Source: a virus
Length of the DNA stretch: 64,000 nt
Direction: 5' to 3' (one strand)
IMG/VR virus record: IMGVR_UViG_3300042451_001197
Coordinates: 1-64,000 of that record
The notes under the pieces were generated by a model. The model did no database searches, had not been told where the DNA came from, and saw nothing but the letters and a program-made list of their open reading frames with translations. A program made the translations under genes and the position numbers. Positions 41,800 to 50,630 of this stretch are shown here, piece by piece; the first letter of the stretch is position 1, and every line of letters starts with the position of its first letter.

Positions 41800-42768
41800 T
41801 TATTCTTCGTTTAATATATCAATAATAAAACCATCCTCATACGGTCTTTTTTGGTTATCTCCCTCATCCTTTGTATATTGAAATATGTCATCTAACATTT
41901 TTTGAATATTGTTTCTACCTATTTGAGATGTTAGAGCACTATCAAAGAAAATATCCTTATCAACATCAAAAGACCTTCTTCTTCTTTCATCTCCATACTT
42001 ATCAAGAACAAATTCTGCCAAATATTTAATTTTTTCTTCTTTACTTAAATTTTTATCAAATACAATTACACCATATTTAGTTATCGCACAACTTAAATCT
42101 GAAGATTGTATTAATTGTCTCCACATATTTTGAGCGGATTCAGATGCGTCAGATCCGGATTGTATAAATCCTTTATCATCCAACATTTTTCTATATACTT
42201 TAACACCTAAATTAAGACCTAAAAACGAGTAGGGTAACCCTCCAGGAAAATGGGTTCTATTTAATGTACCACTATCTAAATATAACTCAATGCCTGATAC
42301 TCCTTTAGGTAAATTCGAATAGTCTGACATATATCCATTTATGGCGACGTACATACTTTCAAGTTCATTACTAAATCTAAATGTTTTTAAAAAATGACCT
42401 TTATAGTGATAAATGTCTTGTATTTTATCATATAATTTATTAAATGCGGTACACATTGACATTATTTTTCTTGGAAAAATTACATAATAATGTCTATTGT
42501 ACTGGTATAATTTTAACTCCCTCCAATCAAGGTTTTTTATTGATTCTCTTATGTTATTGTACATTTCAGATAAAGATTCGACTAAACTATCAAACTTCAT
42601 CTGTTTTAGTTGAATCTTTTCACTTTCTTTTTTATTCTTCTCTTTAGCCTTCATTGATTTGACTAAATAATTTCCGGGTTGTCTGGACACTAGTTTGTTA
42701 ATCTTAATACCCATCTCCTTAACTTCGGATTCCTCTCTTAATATATTTTTAATAATATTATCAATCAT
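41800..42768 (-). CDS. Tagged protein with conserved phage C-terminal domain
   Basis: 322 residues. The tag MIDNIIKNILRE ends in L-R-E. Residues about 150-240 (GIELYLDSGTLNRTHFPGGL, LGLNLGVKVYRKMLDDKGFI, SDASESAQNMWRQLI) resemble an acetyltransferase-like module that I have seen in other tagged phage proteins. ATATTTAT lies 5 nt before the ATG, inside the end of the gene at 42765. Confidence 0.6.
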   Translation of the reverse strand: MIDNIIKNILREESEVKEMGIKINKLVSRQPGNYLVKSMKAKEKNKKESEKIQLKQMKFDSLVESLSEMYNNIRESIKNLDWRELKLYQYNRHYYVIFPRKIMSMCTAFNKLYDKIQDIYHYKGHFLKTFRFSNELESMYVAINGYMSDYSNLPKGVSGIELYLDSGTLNRTHFPGGLPYSFLGLNLGVKVYRKMLDDKGFIQSGSDASESAQNMWRQLIQSSDLSCAITKYGVIVFDKNLSKEEKIKYLAEFVLDKYGDERRRRSFDVDKDIFFDSALTSQIGRNNIQKMLDDIFQYTKDEGDNQKRPYEDGFIIDILNEE

Positions 42769-43172
42769 AACTTATAAATATCTGTCTTATAGACATTCTT
42801 CACCATTTTATATAAGTTATTTTGAGTATGTTGGGAATATTCCCTAACATATATCTCAAGCTTATCTACTATTATCGGTATAAAGTAATCAAAATACTGA
42901 TATAAACTATCCATATTTGAGGTATCAAAACAAGTATTAAATTTACCGTAAGAATCGATATCACCGAAAAAAGCGGTCGAATTTCCTGATGGATAATGAA
43001 ATATCATCGCGGGTTCTTTAAAAAAAATCTCATAGTTATTGTTAACTACTAAAGTATAATTTAATGGATGGTAGTGGAGTTCTAAAATTTGTTTAACTGA
43101 CTTTAATAATTTCTCATTATAAAAGTTATTATTTTGTGGTAAAACTTTTATATTGTTTGTCAGTTCAAACAT
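42765..43172 (-). CDS. Hypothetical protein
   Basis: 135 residues, alpha/beta (LKSVKQILELHYHPLNYTLV, EIFFKEPAMIFHYPSGNS). The C-terminal part is similar in layout to the tagged small-protein family but the N-terminal tag is absent. ATGA-type overlap with 41800. Confidence 0.5.
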   Translation of the reverse strand: MFELTNNIKVLPQNNNFYNEKLLKSVKQILELHYHPLNYTLVVNNNYEIFFKEPAMIFHYPSGNSTAFFGDIDSYGKFNTCFDTSNMDSLYQYFDYFIPIIVDKLEIYVREYSQHTQNNLYKMVKNVYKTDIYKL

Positions 43173-43178
43173 ATTTTT

Positions 43179-43514
43179 TTAAATTTTAATTAAAGTAACT
43201 CCATAAACTTCTAATTCCCACTCCGACCCATATTCTGTAAGACCTAAACCAAACATACTATCAAGAGAATTAAATAAATTCCTTCTAATATCATAAGGAA
43301 ATCTATTGTGTATATCTTCTAAATTACCATTAGATCTATTAAATGGGTCGACTACCACACAAATAACATTTCTTGTAATTGACTTGTCGTCTGATGCTAA
43401 ATATACACCTTGTTCTTTAAACGACACACTAATAACATTTAAGTCTGAAAATTCATTTAATATAAAATTTTCAATAATTTTCTCTAATTTAGATTCTGTT
43501 AAAAGGTATTTCAT
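43179..43514 (-). CDS. Tagged small protein, ITENKL family
   Basis: 111 residues. The tag MKYLLTESKLEKIIENFILN is followed by E (L-N-E). The C-terminal part LFNSLDSMFGLGLTEYGSEW aligns with the LxxMFS...W core of other family members. TATTTAT lies 5 nt before the ATG, inside the methyltransferase gene's end. Confidence 0.65.
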   Translation of the reverse strand: MKYLLTESKLEKIIENFILNEFSDLNVISVSFKEQGVYLASDDKSITRNVICVVVDPFNRSNGNLEDIHNRFPYDIRRNLFNSLDSMFGLGLTEYGSEWELEVYGVTLIKI

Positions 43515-44333
43515 TTAAGATAAATATTGTGAAATTCTGTTTTGGGCAAATTCCACATAACTTTCCTGTATTTCAAAACCTATAAAATTTCTCTTTATCT
43601 CTTTACAAGCGACCCCTGTTGTTCCAGCACCCATAAACGGGTCTAAAACCAAATCACCTTCCTTTGTAGATCCTTTAATGAAATATTTTACAAACTCTAC
43701 AGGATATACCGCCACGTGATTATCCACAATTTTTTTTGATTCTGAAGATATGTTAACAAGTGTTGTTGGTAATGCCCCTAACGGATTTGGTGCCCAATCT
43801 TTATATTCTTTTAAATCATCATCACCTTCATTTCTAGAATATCTTTTTTTGAGTGGTTTTTTCATTCTATTTATTGAAACTTCAGAATAAGGTGTTCTCA
43901 TAGAATCAATATCAAAATAAAATCCTTTTTGTTTTGCAAACCAAAATATATACTCAACCCTATCACCAAATCTACTTCTATTTGGTAGACCTTTCATTTT
44001 ATTCCAAAACAATCTCTCAAATAATTTAAGATTTGATTCTTTATGTAATCTTGAGATTAAATCGAATACATATGGATGTCTAAACCCATCTTCTACTTTA
44101 TCGTTAATGTTAAGAATGAAAGAGCCCGTTGGTTTTAAAACTCTACATATCTCAACACAATAAGGAATAAACCAATCAACATAATCATCTGCTAATATAC
44201 CTTTAAAATCGATATATGTTTTCATATCGGCATAAGGTGGTGATGTTATGACAAGATCAATAGAATTGTCAGGTAATTCTTTTAATAAATTTAATGAATC
44301 TCCTTGGTATATTTTATTTAAATCAAACTTCAT
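43515..44333 (-). CDS. DNA methyltransferase, N4-cytosine/N6-adenine type
   Basis: 272 residues from the ATG at 44333, which precedes the conserved MKFDLNKIYQGDSLNLLKEL start. Motif IV is TSPPYADMK (residues about 35-43) and motif I DPFMGAGTTGVAC near the C-terminus, so it is a beta-class enzyme; the SPPY form favours N4-cytosine methylation. Other landmarks: VLKPTGSFILNI, FWNKMKGLPNRSRFGDRVEY and PTTLVNI. No cognate restriction enzyme is adjacent. It most likely protects phage DNA from host restriction. Confidence 0.9.
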   Translation of the reverse strand: MKFDLNKIYQGDSLNLLKELPDNSIDLVITSPPYADMKTYIDFKGILADDYVDWFIPYCVEICRVLKPTGSFILNINDKVEDGFRHPYVFDLISRLHKESNLKLFERLFWNKMKGLPNRSRFGDRVEYIFWFAKQKGFYFDIDSMRTPYSEVSINRMKKPLKKRYSRNEGDDDLKEYKDWAPNPLGALPTTLVNISSESKKIVDNHVAVYPVEFVKYFIKGSTKEGDLVLDPFMGAGTTGVACKEIKRNFIGFEIQESYVEFAQNRISQYLS

Positions 44334-44375
44334 TAGATAAAATATAACTAAGATATATTTAAATGTCAAAAGTTA

Positions 44376-44870
44376 TTATTCTTCTATAGAACCAACACTA
44401 ATTCTTATACCTATTTTGGTTCTAATCTCTTCATCAAAATACTCATTAATACAATCAACAACTTCACCTTCAACTTCCCAACCGTAATCCTCATTACTTA
44501 AAGCGTCATCTAGTGACATTTGGTCATCTCCCTGAATATTCACCATACCATTTTTAGTATCAACTTTACAATCAACCAAGAAATCATTTTCGTTATGAAC
44601 ACTTTTTATTTTTGTTGTAAAAGTAAAATCATATGAACTATGATTACTTGGTTTTATATGATGTTCTTTACTAAGAAATTCACGAACCTCTTTTATTGCT
44701 TTATCCTTTCCAATATATTCAAATAACATATATTCTATATCAGATTCACTAATACCATTTTTCGCAGTATCAAAAAAATTTTTAAAACTTCTATCATAAC
44801 CAGGTCCTGCGGTATCCCAATACTTAAAGAAAAGTTTTTTATAAAAAGGTTTAACTTTGTTCTCTTCCAT
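44376..44870 (-). CDS. Hypothetical acidic protein
   Basis: 164 residues (FYKKLFFKYWDTAGPGYDRS, ISESDIEYMLFEYIGKDKAI, acidic C-terminus). ATATTTAT lies 5 nt before the ATG. It shares a short divergent promoter region, with direct repeats, with the tagged gene at 44937. Confidence 0.5.
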   Translation of the reverse strand: MEENKVKPFYKKLFFKYWDTAGPGYDRSFKNFFDTAKNGISESDIEYMLFEYIGKDKAIKEVREFLSKEHHIKPSNHSSYDFTFTTKIKSVHNENDFLVDCKVDTKNGMVNIQGDDQMSLDDALSNEDYGWEVEGEVVDCINEYFDEEIRTKIGIRISVGSIEE

Positions 44871-44881
44871 AATTTATAAAT

Positions 44882-44930
44882 ATAAATAAATTAACTATTT
44901 ATTTATATTTATAAATAAATTAACTATTTA
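44882..44930. repeat. Two 20-nt direct repeats in a divergent promoter region
   Basis: ATAAATAAATTAACTATTTA occurs at 44882-44901 and 44911-44930 (29-nt period) between divergent genes. Each copy carries a TATTTAT box in one direction and an ATAAATA in the other, so both genes may be driven from here. Confidence 0.75.
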
Positions 44931-44936
44931 TTACAT

Positions 44937-45290
44937 ATGAAATACTTAATATCAGAAAATAAATTGGACAATCTAATATATGATTATGTTGTTGATATGT
45001 TTATGAACAATGAAGAGGGTGAGTTAAATTTTACTTACGATTATGATGAAGATGGTAATGAGACTGACGACGCAATTCAATTTTATTTTAGTGATTATGG
45101 TGAAGACTATGAAGCGTTTCGTTGGTATTCGGAAGAATATTTTGATGATGGTTGTGAAAGGTGTCCCATTGTAGAGTTAAGTCGTGAATTAAAGGATAAT
45201 TTGGATTCAATGTTTTCCGATAAATGGGAAAGTCAGTTTAAAAAATGGATGAATAATGAATTTAACATTTACGTTAAAACTATTCAGTAA
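44937..45290 (+). CDS. Tagged small protein, ITENKL family
   Basis: 117 residues. Tag MKYLISENKLDNLIYDYVVD, then a very acidic body and the family core NLDSMFSDKWESQFKKWMNN. TATTTAT lies 5 nt before the ATG. Confidence 0.65.
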   Translation: MKYLISENKLDNLIYDYVVDMFMNNEEGELNFTYDYDEDGNETDDAIQFYFSDYGEDYEAFRWYSEEYFDDGCERCPIVELSRELKDNLDSMFSDKWESQFKKWMNNEFNIYVKTIQ

Positions 45291-45292
45291 AA

Positions 45293-45610
45293 TTATCTTC
45301 TTTTAAAATACAATGAAGGTTCATAACCCGTAAGTTTATAATATTCTCTAGGGTCATATAATTTGGCGGAACAAAATTGTTGTTCAAGAGCGTTAAGATA
45401 ATCGTCAATATAATAATTTATTGCGTCCTGAACCGTCTCGTCTTCAGATTCACTTAAATAATCTTCAATATCTTCATCGGTAATTAAAAATTCTTCAACC
45501 TTTTCTACAGGATTTTTACGATTAGGACATTTAATTACAGCAATAAATTTATGACCAGATAATTCTTCCATTATTAATTTATGTTGTGATTCAGTTATTA
45601 TTATTTTCAT
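45293..45610 (-). CDS. Tagged small protein
   Basis: 105 residues. Tag MKIIITESQHKLIMEELSG (contains I-T-E and I-M-E), then FIAVIKCPNRKNPVEKVEEF and an acidic helical part. It follows the gene at 45612 by one base and lacks its own box. Confidence 0.6.
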   Translation of the reverse strand: MKIIITESQHKLIMEELSGHKFIAVIKCPNRKNPVEKVEEFLITDEDIEDYLSESEDETVQDAINYYIDDYLNALEQQFCSAKLYDPREYYKLTGYEPSLYFKRR

Positions 45611-45611
45611 A

Positions 45612-45971
45612 CTATTTCAAATTCATAAGCTTAACACCAACCGTATTCCCAAAAGACCTTGTATCTACGCCAATATTGGATAACATATCTTTAATTTCAT
45701 TTGATAATATGCTATGATGGAATCCATCAAGTTTCTTTTTTATTTTATATTCATCATTATAGTTAAATGTTCGAGGTAAAGGAATGTCAGTATAAACCTC
45801 AACAATCCAATTATAATATTCATCGTCATTAGCGTGTCTTGATTTTATTTCAAACTCATAATCAAAATCTATGTCGGTTACTTTTTTAAGATAAGAATTA
45901 ATTACGTTATTAATTGTTTTTCCAAATACAACGTCAAATGACTTATTTCCAAAATACGAATGTAATCCCAT
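45612..45971 (-). CDS. Small protein related to tagged family, without tag
   Basis: 119 residues. The body FEIKSRHANDDEYYNWIVEV and the end SNEIKDMLSNIGVDTRSFGN follow the layout of the tagged family core, but the N-terminus (MGLHSYFGNKSFDVVFG) has no tag. TATTTAT lies 4 nt before the ATG. Confidence 0.5.
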   Translation of the reverse strand: MGLHSYFGNKSFDVVFGKTINNVINSYLKKVTDIDFDYEFEIKSRHANDDEYYNWIVEVYTDIPLPRTFNYNDEYKIKKKLDGFHHSILSNEIKDMLSNIGVDTRSFGNTVGVKLMNLK

Positions 45972-45983
45972 AACAATAAATAT

Positions 45984-46307
45984 TTACACGGCTTTAATAA
46001 AATCGATATCAATCTCGAATTTATATTCTACAAATTTTTTAAAAATTGGAATCCAATGTTCGCTAAATAAACCATTCATAGTATCAATAAAATTGGTATC
46101 ATAAATCTCAAGTACGTTATCACCTGAATTATTATAATCTCTCGAATAATAAAAAACATCGGTATAATCACCACTTGTATCTATAACAAATAAATTATCT
46201 TCAAATTCCTCATCCTCCTCGGTATAAAGTTCATCCCAGTTATAATACTCCTCAATATATTTTAAAATAGAATCGTTTAATCTGTTTTCGGTTATAATGT
46301 ACTTCAT
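45984..46307 (-). CDS. Tagged small protein, ITENKL family
   Basis: Start placed at the ATG at 46307 (107 residues), 4 nt after TATTTAT and at the tag MKYIITENRLNDSILKYIEE. Acidic body, then TMNGLFSEHWIPIFKKFVEY, the family core. Confidence 0.65.
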   Translation of the reverse strand: MKYIITENRLNDSILKYIEEYYNWDELYTEEDEEFEDNLFVIDTSGDYTDVFYYSRDYNNSGDNVLEIYDTNFIDTMNGLFSEHWIPIFKKFVEYKFEIDIDFIKAV

Positions 46308-46320
46308 AATAATAAATATT

Positions 46321-47826
46321 TTAGATTCCGGCAATTTTATCATAAACTACCGAGCCAATGTATTCCATTTGGTCTTTGAAATTGTCGGAACTACAACCTC
46401 CTTCAAAAATTTCATAATATAACCTTTCATACAAAGTATTAATAACATTATATTTGTCTACTTTTTTTCCTGTGAAATGTCTAATTTCGTTATTTATTAA
46501 ATCTTTATTAAAAAAATTATTATTAACTTCATTAAAAAAACATTTTTTAAATCCTTCAATCATTTCTTTTTGTTTTTTTCCAAGTTCGTCTTCAAGTGTT
46601 TTTATATGTTCATTAAATTTTTCGTCATAATCATCTTCATCACCATCCAAAAGTTGTTGAATGCTATAAGTAATTTCACGCATCATATCAGATTCCGCCA
46701 TATTATAAAAATCCTTAGAAATTTTATCAATATTTTCCACAAAAACTTTTTTAATTCCTTCGGTTACCTCATTAAGAAAGTCGTCATTAAAAATACCAAT
46801 TCTTTCAGGACTATCGGCGTATAGTTTTTCATTTAAACAATAAAACCCTTCTTTACCAACACCATTAATTTCACTTAAAATATTATCAACCGTTTGTTTA
46901 AATTCAGGTCTTCCTTGACCATACATTTGTTCATCAGATACCAAAATAAAATCATTTTTATTTTGTTCATTAATATATGGTTTAATGTTTAAAACTGAAA
47001 TGGGGTTTTTAATGTCCTTATCATTTTTATTAATTAAATATGAAACCAATGAACCTTCCTTAACATCTTCAATAATGTATTTAACGTTTTGACCTCTTTC
47101 TTTTCTACTTTCAATCTCTCTTTCTAATTTATCGATTTTTTTTGATACGGCCGCGGCATCGTCAAATTTTTTCTTCATTCCATCAAAATCAATATCTTCA
47201 CCACGACTTAATTTTTCATAATTTTGTTTTCTTAAAATATCTTCGGTATCTGGATTATTTTTAATTAAATCCTCATATTCTTTTTTTAACTTTTGAACTC
47301 TCTGTGATGATTCGTGACCCATTGTCATACAATTTGTCCAATTTCTATCTGTGTCCGAACCAGCAATATCATAAGGGTGTCTTGAAATAACAACCAATAA
47401 ACCTCCAGAGTCAGATGTTAAAGCTTTCCTTGATTCATCCGAAACAAATTTTTTCATTAAGTTATCGGCTTTCATTCTTGTTAAAGCTTTACCAATTGTT
47501 GTCGTATTTTTTGATTCACCAAATTTTACAATACCCTTAATATAATCCAATACCTGATATCCATTTTGTTTTAAAAAATCCTCAACCTCTTTTTGTATTG
47601 GTGATACAGGACCTTCTTTTTTTCCTTCAACCAAAGGAATATAAATTCTATAATAATTTTTATCGTGGTCGTATTTATCTCCCAAGGTTTTAAATATCTC
47701 AGAATATCTTTCTCTATTAAATTCTTTAACGTAAGGTCTATATTGTGATGGGGTTAATGCCTCATCAATATTATATAACGATAAAATATGTTTTTTTTCT
47801 TCTTCTGTAATTAGAAATTTTCCCAT
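46321..47826 (-). CDS. Large tagged protein, probable virion or injected effector
   Basis: 501 residues. The tag MGKFLITEEEKKHILSLYN is followed by I-D-E. The middle region (VVISRHPYDIAGSDTDRNWT, NCMTMGHESSQ, GSLVSYLINKNDKDIKNPIS, VSDEQMYGQGRPEFKQTVDN) forms a domain I recall from other tagged phage proteins; its Arg/His/Asp content suggests an enzyme, unidentified. The C-terminal 150 residues are helical and acidic. TATTTAT lies 4 nt before the ATG. Confidence 0.6.
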   Translation of the reverse strand: MGKFLITEEEKKHILSLYNIDEALTPSQYRPYVKEFNRERYSEIFKTLGDKYDHDKNYYRIYIPLVEGKKEGPVSPIQKEVEDFLKQNGYQVLDYIKGIVKFGESKNTTTIGKALTRMKADNLMKKFVSDESRKALTSDSGGLLVVISRHPYDIAGSDTDRNWTNCMTMGHESSQRVQKLKKEYEDLIKNNPDTEDILRKQNYEKLSRGEDIDFDGMKKKFDDAAAVSKKIDKLEREIESRKERGQNVKYIIEDVKEGSLVSYLINKNDKDIKNPISVLNIKPYINEQNKNDFILVSDEQMYGQGRPEFKQTVDNILSEINGVGKEGFYCLNEKLYADSPERIGIFNDDFLNEVTEGIKKVFVENIDKISKDFYNMAESDMMREITYSIQQLLDGDEDDYDEKFNEHIKTLEDELGKKQKEMIEGFKKCFFNEVNNNFFNKDLINNEIRHFTGKKVDKYNVINTLYERLYYEIFEGGCSSDNFKDQMEYIGSVVYDKIAGI

Positions 47827-47847
47827 AATAATAAATATAATAAAAAA

Positions 47848-47880
47848 TAAAAAACCCCACCTGTATATGAAGGTGGGGAC
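47848..47880 (-). terminator. Terminator, cassette copy 1
   Basis: CCCCACCT / AGGTGGGG with an 8-nt loop, followed on the minus strand by TTTTTTATTTTTT. Nearly the same hairpin ends the genes at 48814 and 49318. Confidence 0.8.
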
Positions 47881-47900
47881 ATATTAAATTATTTTTTTAT

Positions 47901-48362
47901 TTAAACATCATTAAAACTTGATAATATACTATTTGTAATTTTAAGAGCCTGAGATTCATTTCCTGATATATCTAATTGTCCTCTTTTACCATATTTGTCT
48001 TTATAAAAGAAAAATATCCCACTTTGTGTTTTAGTAAATCTAATGGAGGCAAATTCATCAGGAGTACCATTTACAAATACTGACCATTGTAATGGTTTAT
48101 TATAATCCCAACATCTTGTATCTCTAGTAACATCACCAACTTCCTTTACATTAACTTTTATTGACGACGCATAAAATTCGTTATTTGGATTTGGTTTCCA
48201 ATGAGGAAATTTATTAGATATATTACCGCAATCAAAACCCTTTAAAAAATTGGATAATGATTTTACTGAAGATGGTAAAGTGGAAGATTGTTCTTCATTT
48301 ATAACTCTTTTAATGAGTTTTACTAAATCAGATTCAGTTAATCTTATAACTCTTTTTTTCAT
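47901..48362 (-). CDS. Tagged protein, LTESDL subgroup
   Basis: 153 residues. The tag KKRVIRLTESDLVKLIKRVI is followed by N-E (I-N-E). The remainder is a small domain with two cysteines (FDCGNIS, TRCWDY) and FASIRFTKTQSGIFFFYKDK. TATTTAT lies 17 nt before the ATG. It shares tag, promoter and terminator with the gene at 48814 but not the body. Confidence 0.65.
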   Translation of the reverse strand: MKKRVIRLTESDLVKLIKRVINEEQSSTLPSSVKSLSNFLKGFDCGNISNKFPHWKPNPNNEFYASSIKVNVKEVGDVTRDTRCWDYNKPLQWSVFVNGTPDEFASIRFTKTQSGIFFFYKDKYGKRGQLDISGNESQALKITNSILSSFNDV

Positions 48363-48389
48363 AATATTATTTTTATATATAAATATATC

Positions 48390-48455
48390 GTAATCTCAAA
48401 AAAAAAGGGGGCGGGGGGATTGAGATCGAACGAAGTGAGTTCGGTCGGTTCGGGG
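48390..48455. repeat. G-rich stretch with inverted repeats
   Basis: ATCTCAA (about 48393) and TTGAGAT (48420-48426) enclose an A9-G5-C-G6 run; next to it GAAC/GTTC around 7 nt forms a second hairpin (48428-48442). Read on the minus strand this follows the 48463 gene and may terminate it. Confidence 0.5.
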
Positions 48456-48462
48456 TTACGAA

Positions 48463-48741
48463 TTAACATCGTCTATCAAAATACAACTCAGTTATCTCAA
48501 CATAAAACATATCTTGCAGTTCCTTCATTGTTCCCTTATAATCAAATCCTTCAATGTCATAAAAATGGGGATGAAGGTCATCCATCATATAATATAAAAA
48601 TCTTCTTTCATAGTCATTAAAAGAATTAAATTTACAACGGTTAACATATTTGGCCGATTCCTTAAAAGCCTCCTCAACCAAATCATACCTTCTCAATAAC
48701 CACATTCGATTACTTTGTGATTCTGTTATAATGAATTTCAT
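48463..48741 (-). CDS. Tagged small protein, ITESQ-WLLRR subgroup
   Basis: 92 residues. The tag MKFIITESQSNRMWLLRRYD matches the gene at 37826. Body helical/acidic (FNDYERRFLYYMMDDLHPHF). TATTTAT lies 4 nt before the ATG. Confidence 0.65.
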   Translation of the reverse strand: MKFIITESQSNRMWLLRRYDLVEEAFKESAKYVNRCKFNSFNDYERRFLYYMMDDLHPHFYDIEGFDYKGTMKELQDMFYVEITELYFDRRC

Positions 48742-48767
48742 ATAGATAAATATATTAACAAATAAAA

Positions 48768-48792
48768 AACCCCACCTATATAAGATGGGGGG
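48768..48792 (-). terminator. Terminator, cassette copy 2
   Basis: CCCCACCT / AGATGGGG (one mismatch), T-rich on the minus-strand side. Confidence 0.7.
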
Positions 48793-48813
48793 ATTTAATT
48801 AATATCTAATTTA

Positions 48814-49236
48814 TTATTTTTGGTATTCAGTTGCCGAAAATACGGAAAAAAATTCAGTTAAATCGTCTTTAACTTTTTGAGCGTTATCAAATGATATTGG
48901 TATACTTGTTAAACTATTAAAGTTATATCCTCTATTTTTCCACCATATTTTAATTTCAGGTGTTTTAATTTGAGCTTCTATTGAAATCTCAGGTTTAACA
49001 TTATTAATTGATACCGAATATAAATAATTTGGTGATGTAAACCAATTTAACGCTTGAGCATTTTTCTGTTCTGGATAATTATATTTAAAGTCACGTAATG
49101 TTGGTTTTGGTTTTACGGTCATCATAACTTTAACAAAATTTTCCCATAAAAGATTGTTATCTGTAGATTGTTCTTTAATCACCCTTTTAACCAGTTTTAT
49201 CAAATCGGACTCAGTTAATCTTATAGTTTTTTTCAT
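48814..49236 (-). CDS. Tagged protein, LTESDL subgroup
   Basis: 140 residues. The tag MKKTIRLTESDLIKLVKRVI is followed by K-E (I-K-E), nearly the same as at 47901. The body (PNYLYSVSINNVKPEISIEA, IKIWWKNRGYNF) is beta-rich. TATTTAT lies about 17 nt before the ATG. Confidence 0.65.
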   Translation of the reverse strand: MKKTIRLTESDLIKLVKRVIKEQSTDNNLLWENFVKVMMTVKPKPTLRDFKYNYPEQKNAQALNWFTSPNYLYSVSINNVKPEISIEAQIKTPEIKIWWKNRGYNFNSLTSIPISFDNAQKVKDDLTEFFSVFSATEYQK

Positions 49237-49267
49237 AATAATATTTTTATATATAAATATATTAAAA

Positions 49268-49303
49268 AATAAAAAACCCCACCTGTATAAGAGAGTGGGG
49301 ATT
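49268..49303 (-). terminator. Terminator, cassette copy 3
   Basis: CCCCAC / GTGGGG stem with the same flanking AAAAAATAAAAAA as copy 1. Confidence 0.7.
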
Positions 49304-49317
49304 TAATAATAAATACA

Positions 49318-49596
49318 TTATTGATTATCCCTATATATGTTTCTAATATACTCTTGAAAATGGTCATCAATAAAAGACATTAAATCATCCCTATCAATCT
49401 CATTCCAATGTAATCCTTCCTTATCTCCCAAAAATACATTCTTATAAACCAAATCTTTAATATCATTATAGAATTCATCCTCATCGTAATACATATCAGG
49501 ATTACTTGATAAATTATCAATTAGTTTTTTAATCTGACCATATCTTCTTTTATATATAAGGTCATTAAATTGTCTTTCGTTAATAATAATTTTCAT
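49318..49596 (-). CDS. Tagged small protein
   Basis: 92 residues. Tag MKIIINERQFNDLIYKRRYG (I-N-E), then an acidic helical body (EFYNDIKDLVYKNVFLGD, DDLMSFIDDHFQEYI). TATTTAT lies about 16 nt before the ATG. Confidence 0.6.
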   Translation of the reverse strand: MKIIINERQFNDLIYKRRYGQIKKLIDNLSSNPDMYYDEDEFYNDIKDLVYKNVFLGDKEGLHWNEIDRDDLMSFIDDHFQEYIRNIYRDNQ

Positions 49597-50037
49597 ATTC
49601 TTATTTTAATCATAAATACAAATATAAGAATTTCCTTAAAATTTTTCCAGAATTTTTTTTTCAGTTTTACACGCCTTTAGAAATATGGGGGATTTTTCTT
49701 AAAAATTTTTTCCAGATTTTTTTTACATATACTTTGCAAAAGGGATTAAGGCGGGTTTTTACAAGTCAAAATGTCATATATAGGGGGGGATACGGGGGAG
49801 GGAGGGGGTATACCCCCATATACCCCCACTCAGAGGGGAGGTATGTCATACTATTTGGTCTTTTAACCCCCCTACCAATTAGGTCTTCTTATAAGTAAGA
49901 TATGGGGGTGATGTAATTACAATGACATAACCAAATAAACTTATCAACATATAATCCACCATGCCAAATATTGTTAATAAGTTATAATGTTAATAACTAT
50001 TAATACATTTTTATTTGGTGGGGGAGAATAAAGTTTG
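49597..50037. other. Non-coding region with G/C-run palindrome
   Basis: About 440 bp without a credible gene. It holds two imperfect copies of TTTTCCAGA-T8 (about 49645 and 49708), a cluster of G-runs, the perfect palindrome GGGGGTATACCCCC (about 49804-49817), several ATGGGGG words, and TGTCAT/ATGACA hexamers at about 49775, 49845 and 49922. It could be a replication origin, a regulatory region, or the boundary of an acquired module. Confidence 0.55.
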
Positions 50038-50045
50038 TATCTTTG
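50038..50045 (+). promoter_or_regulatory. TAnnTTTG promoter, leaderless
   Basis: TATCTTTG, 4 nt before the ATG at 50050; TTTG 20 nt upstream. Confidence 0.65.
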
Positions 50046-50049
50046 TTAT

Positions 50050-50454
50050 ATGAAAAGTTCTACTAAACTAAACACCTTAACTAATAAACAATTAACGAAG
50101 GTACTGAAAAGTTCCCTTCAGTATTGTATGGTTACATTTGGGGTTAATAAAAGAAAGAGAACTACTCTTGGTATTAAGATATATGGTAACATGCTTGGGG
50201 ATAAGAGATGTGCTGGTTGTTATGACCCCATTGATAATAGTATATCATTATTTCTTAATGCTAATAAAACCGTTGGGGAGTTACTAAGAACATTTGTTCA
50301 CGAGTATACACATTATCTTCAACCTTGTAGAACTAAGTATATGGAACTGCTTAATACTCACGGGTATGATAATCATCCATTTGAGATTGAGGCATATTCT
50401 GTTGAGAAGAAGTATGGGAGAAAGTTATTAAACGTTATTAAAAAAGAAGTGTAA
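50050..50454 (+). CDS. SprT/zincin-like protein, paralogue 1
   Basis: 134 residues. VHEYTHYLQPCRTKYMELLN near residue 94 carries HExxH; downstream HGYDNHPFEIEAYS supplies a conserved His and the Glu of a likely third ligand. Upstream the strand NSISLFLNANKTVGELLRTF leads into the zinc helix. Paralogue of the gene at 51446 with the same HEYTHYLQPC...HGYxNHPxExEA block. Probably a phage metallopeptidase of unknown substrate. Confidence 0.75.
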   Translation: MKSSTKLNTLTNKQLTKVLKSSLQYCMVTFGVNKRKRTTLGIKIYGNMLGDKRCAGCYDPIDNSISLFLNANKTVGELLRTFVHEYTHYLQPCRTKYMELLNTHGYDNHPFEIEAYSVEKKYGRKLLNVIKKEV

Positions 50455-50494
50455 TATTATCTTTAATAAATTTGTTTATGTCAAAATAATTTAG

Positions 50495-50502
50495 TATCTT
50501 TG
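50495..50502 (+). promoter_or_regulatory. Promoter of the 50.5-kb RNA (sense)
   Basis: TTTG (50471-50474), 20-nt spacer containing TTATGTCA, TATCTTTG. No gene follows within 200 nt, so the product is probably a non-coding RNA. Confidence 0.7.
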
Positions 50503-50507
50503 TATTG

Positions 50508-50630
50508 TCGGTGGTGATAACCGAGACGGGTTCGATGGGGGTTCTTATCGCAGAGGGTATACTCCTTCACGCCCCAACTTTTATTTTACATATATAAGCA
50601 GGGTGGAGTATACTCGGTCCCCATCTTTAA
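50508..50630 (+). ncRNA. Structured non-coding RNA candidate
   Basis: The stretch begins about 6 nt after a perfect host-type promoter and has no frame. It can fold into nested long-range stems: GATGGGG (50534-50540) with CCCCATC (50619-50625), and inside it GTATACTCC (50557-50565) with GGAGTATAC (50605-50613). A 5' hairpin AACCG-AGA-CGGTT-like (about 50519) and GATAA/TTATC pairing are also possible. The outer stem is followed by TTT. It is much richer in G and C than its neighbours. No match to a known RNA family comes to mind. Confidence 0.65.

Noticed and set aside
50508-50560. tRNA-like element (GGTTCGAT) in the 50.5-kb RNA
   Set aside because: The GGTTCGAT word resembles a T-loop, but no acceptor or anticodon stem can be formed around it.
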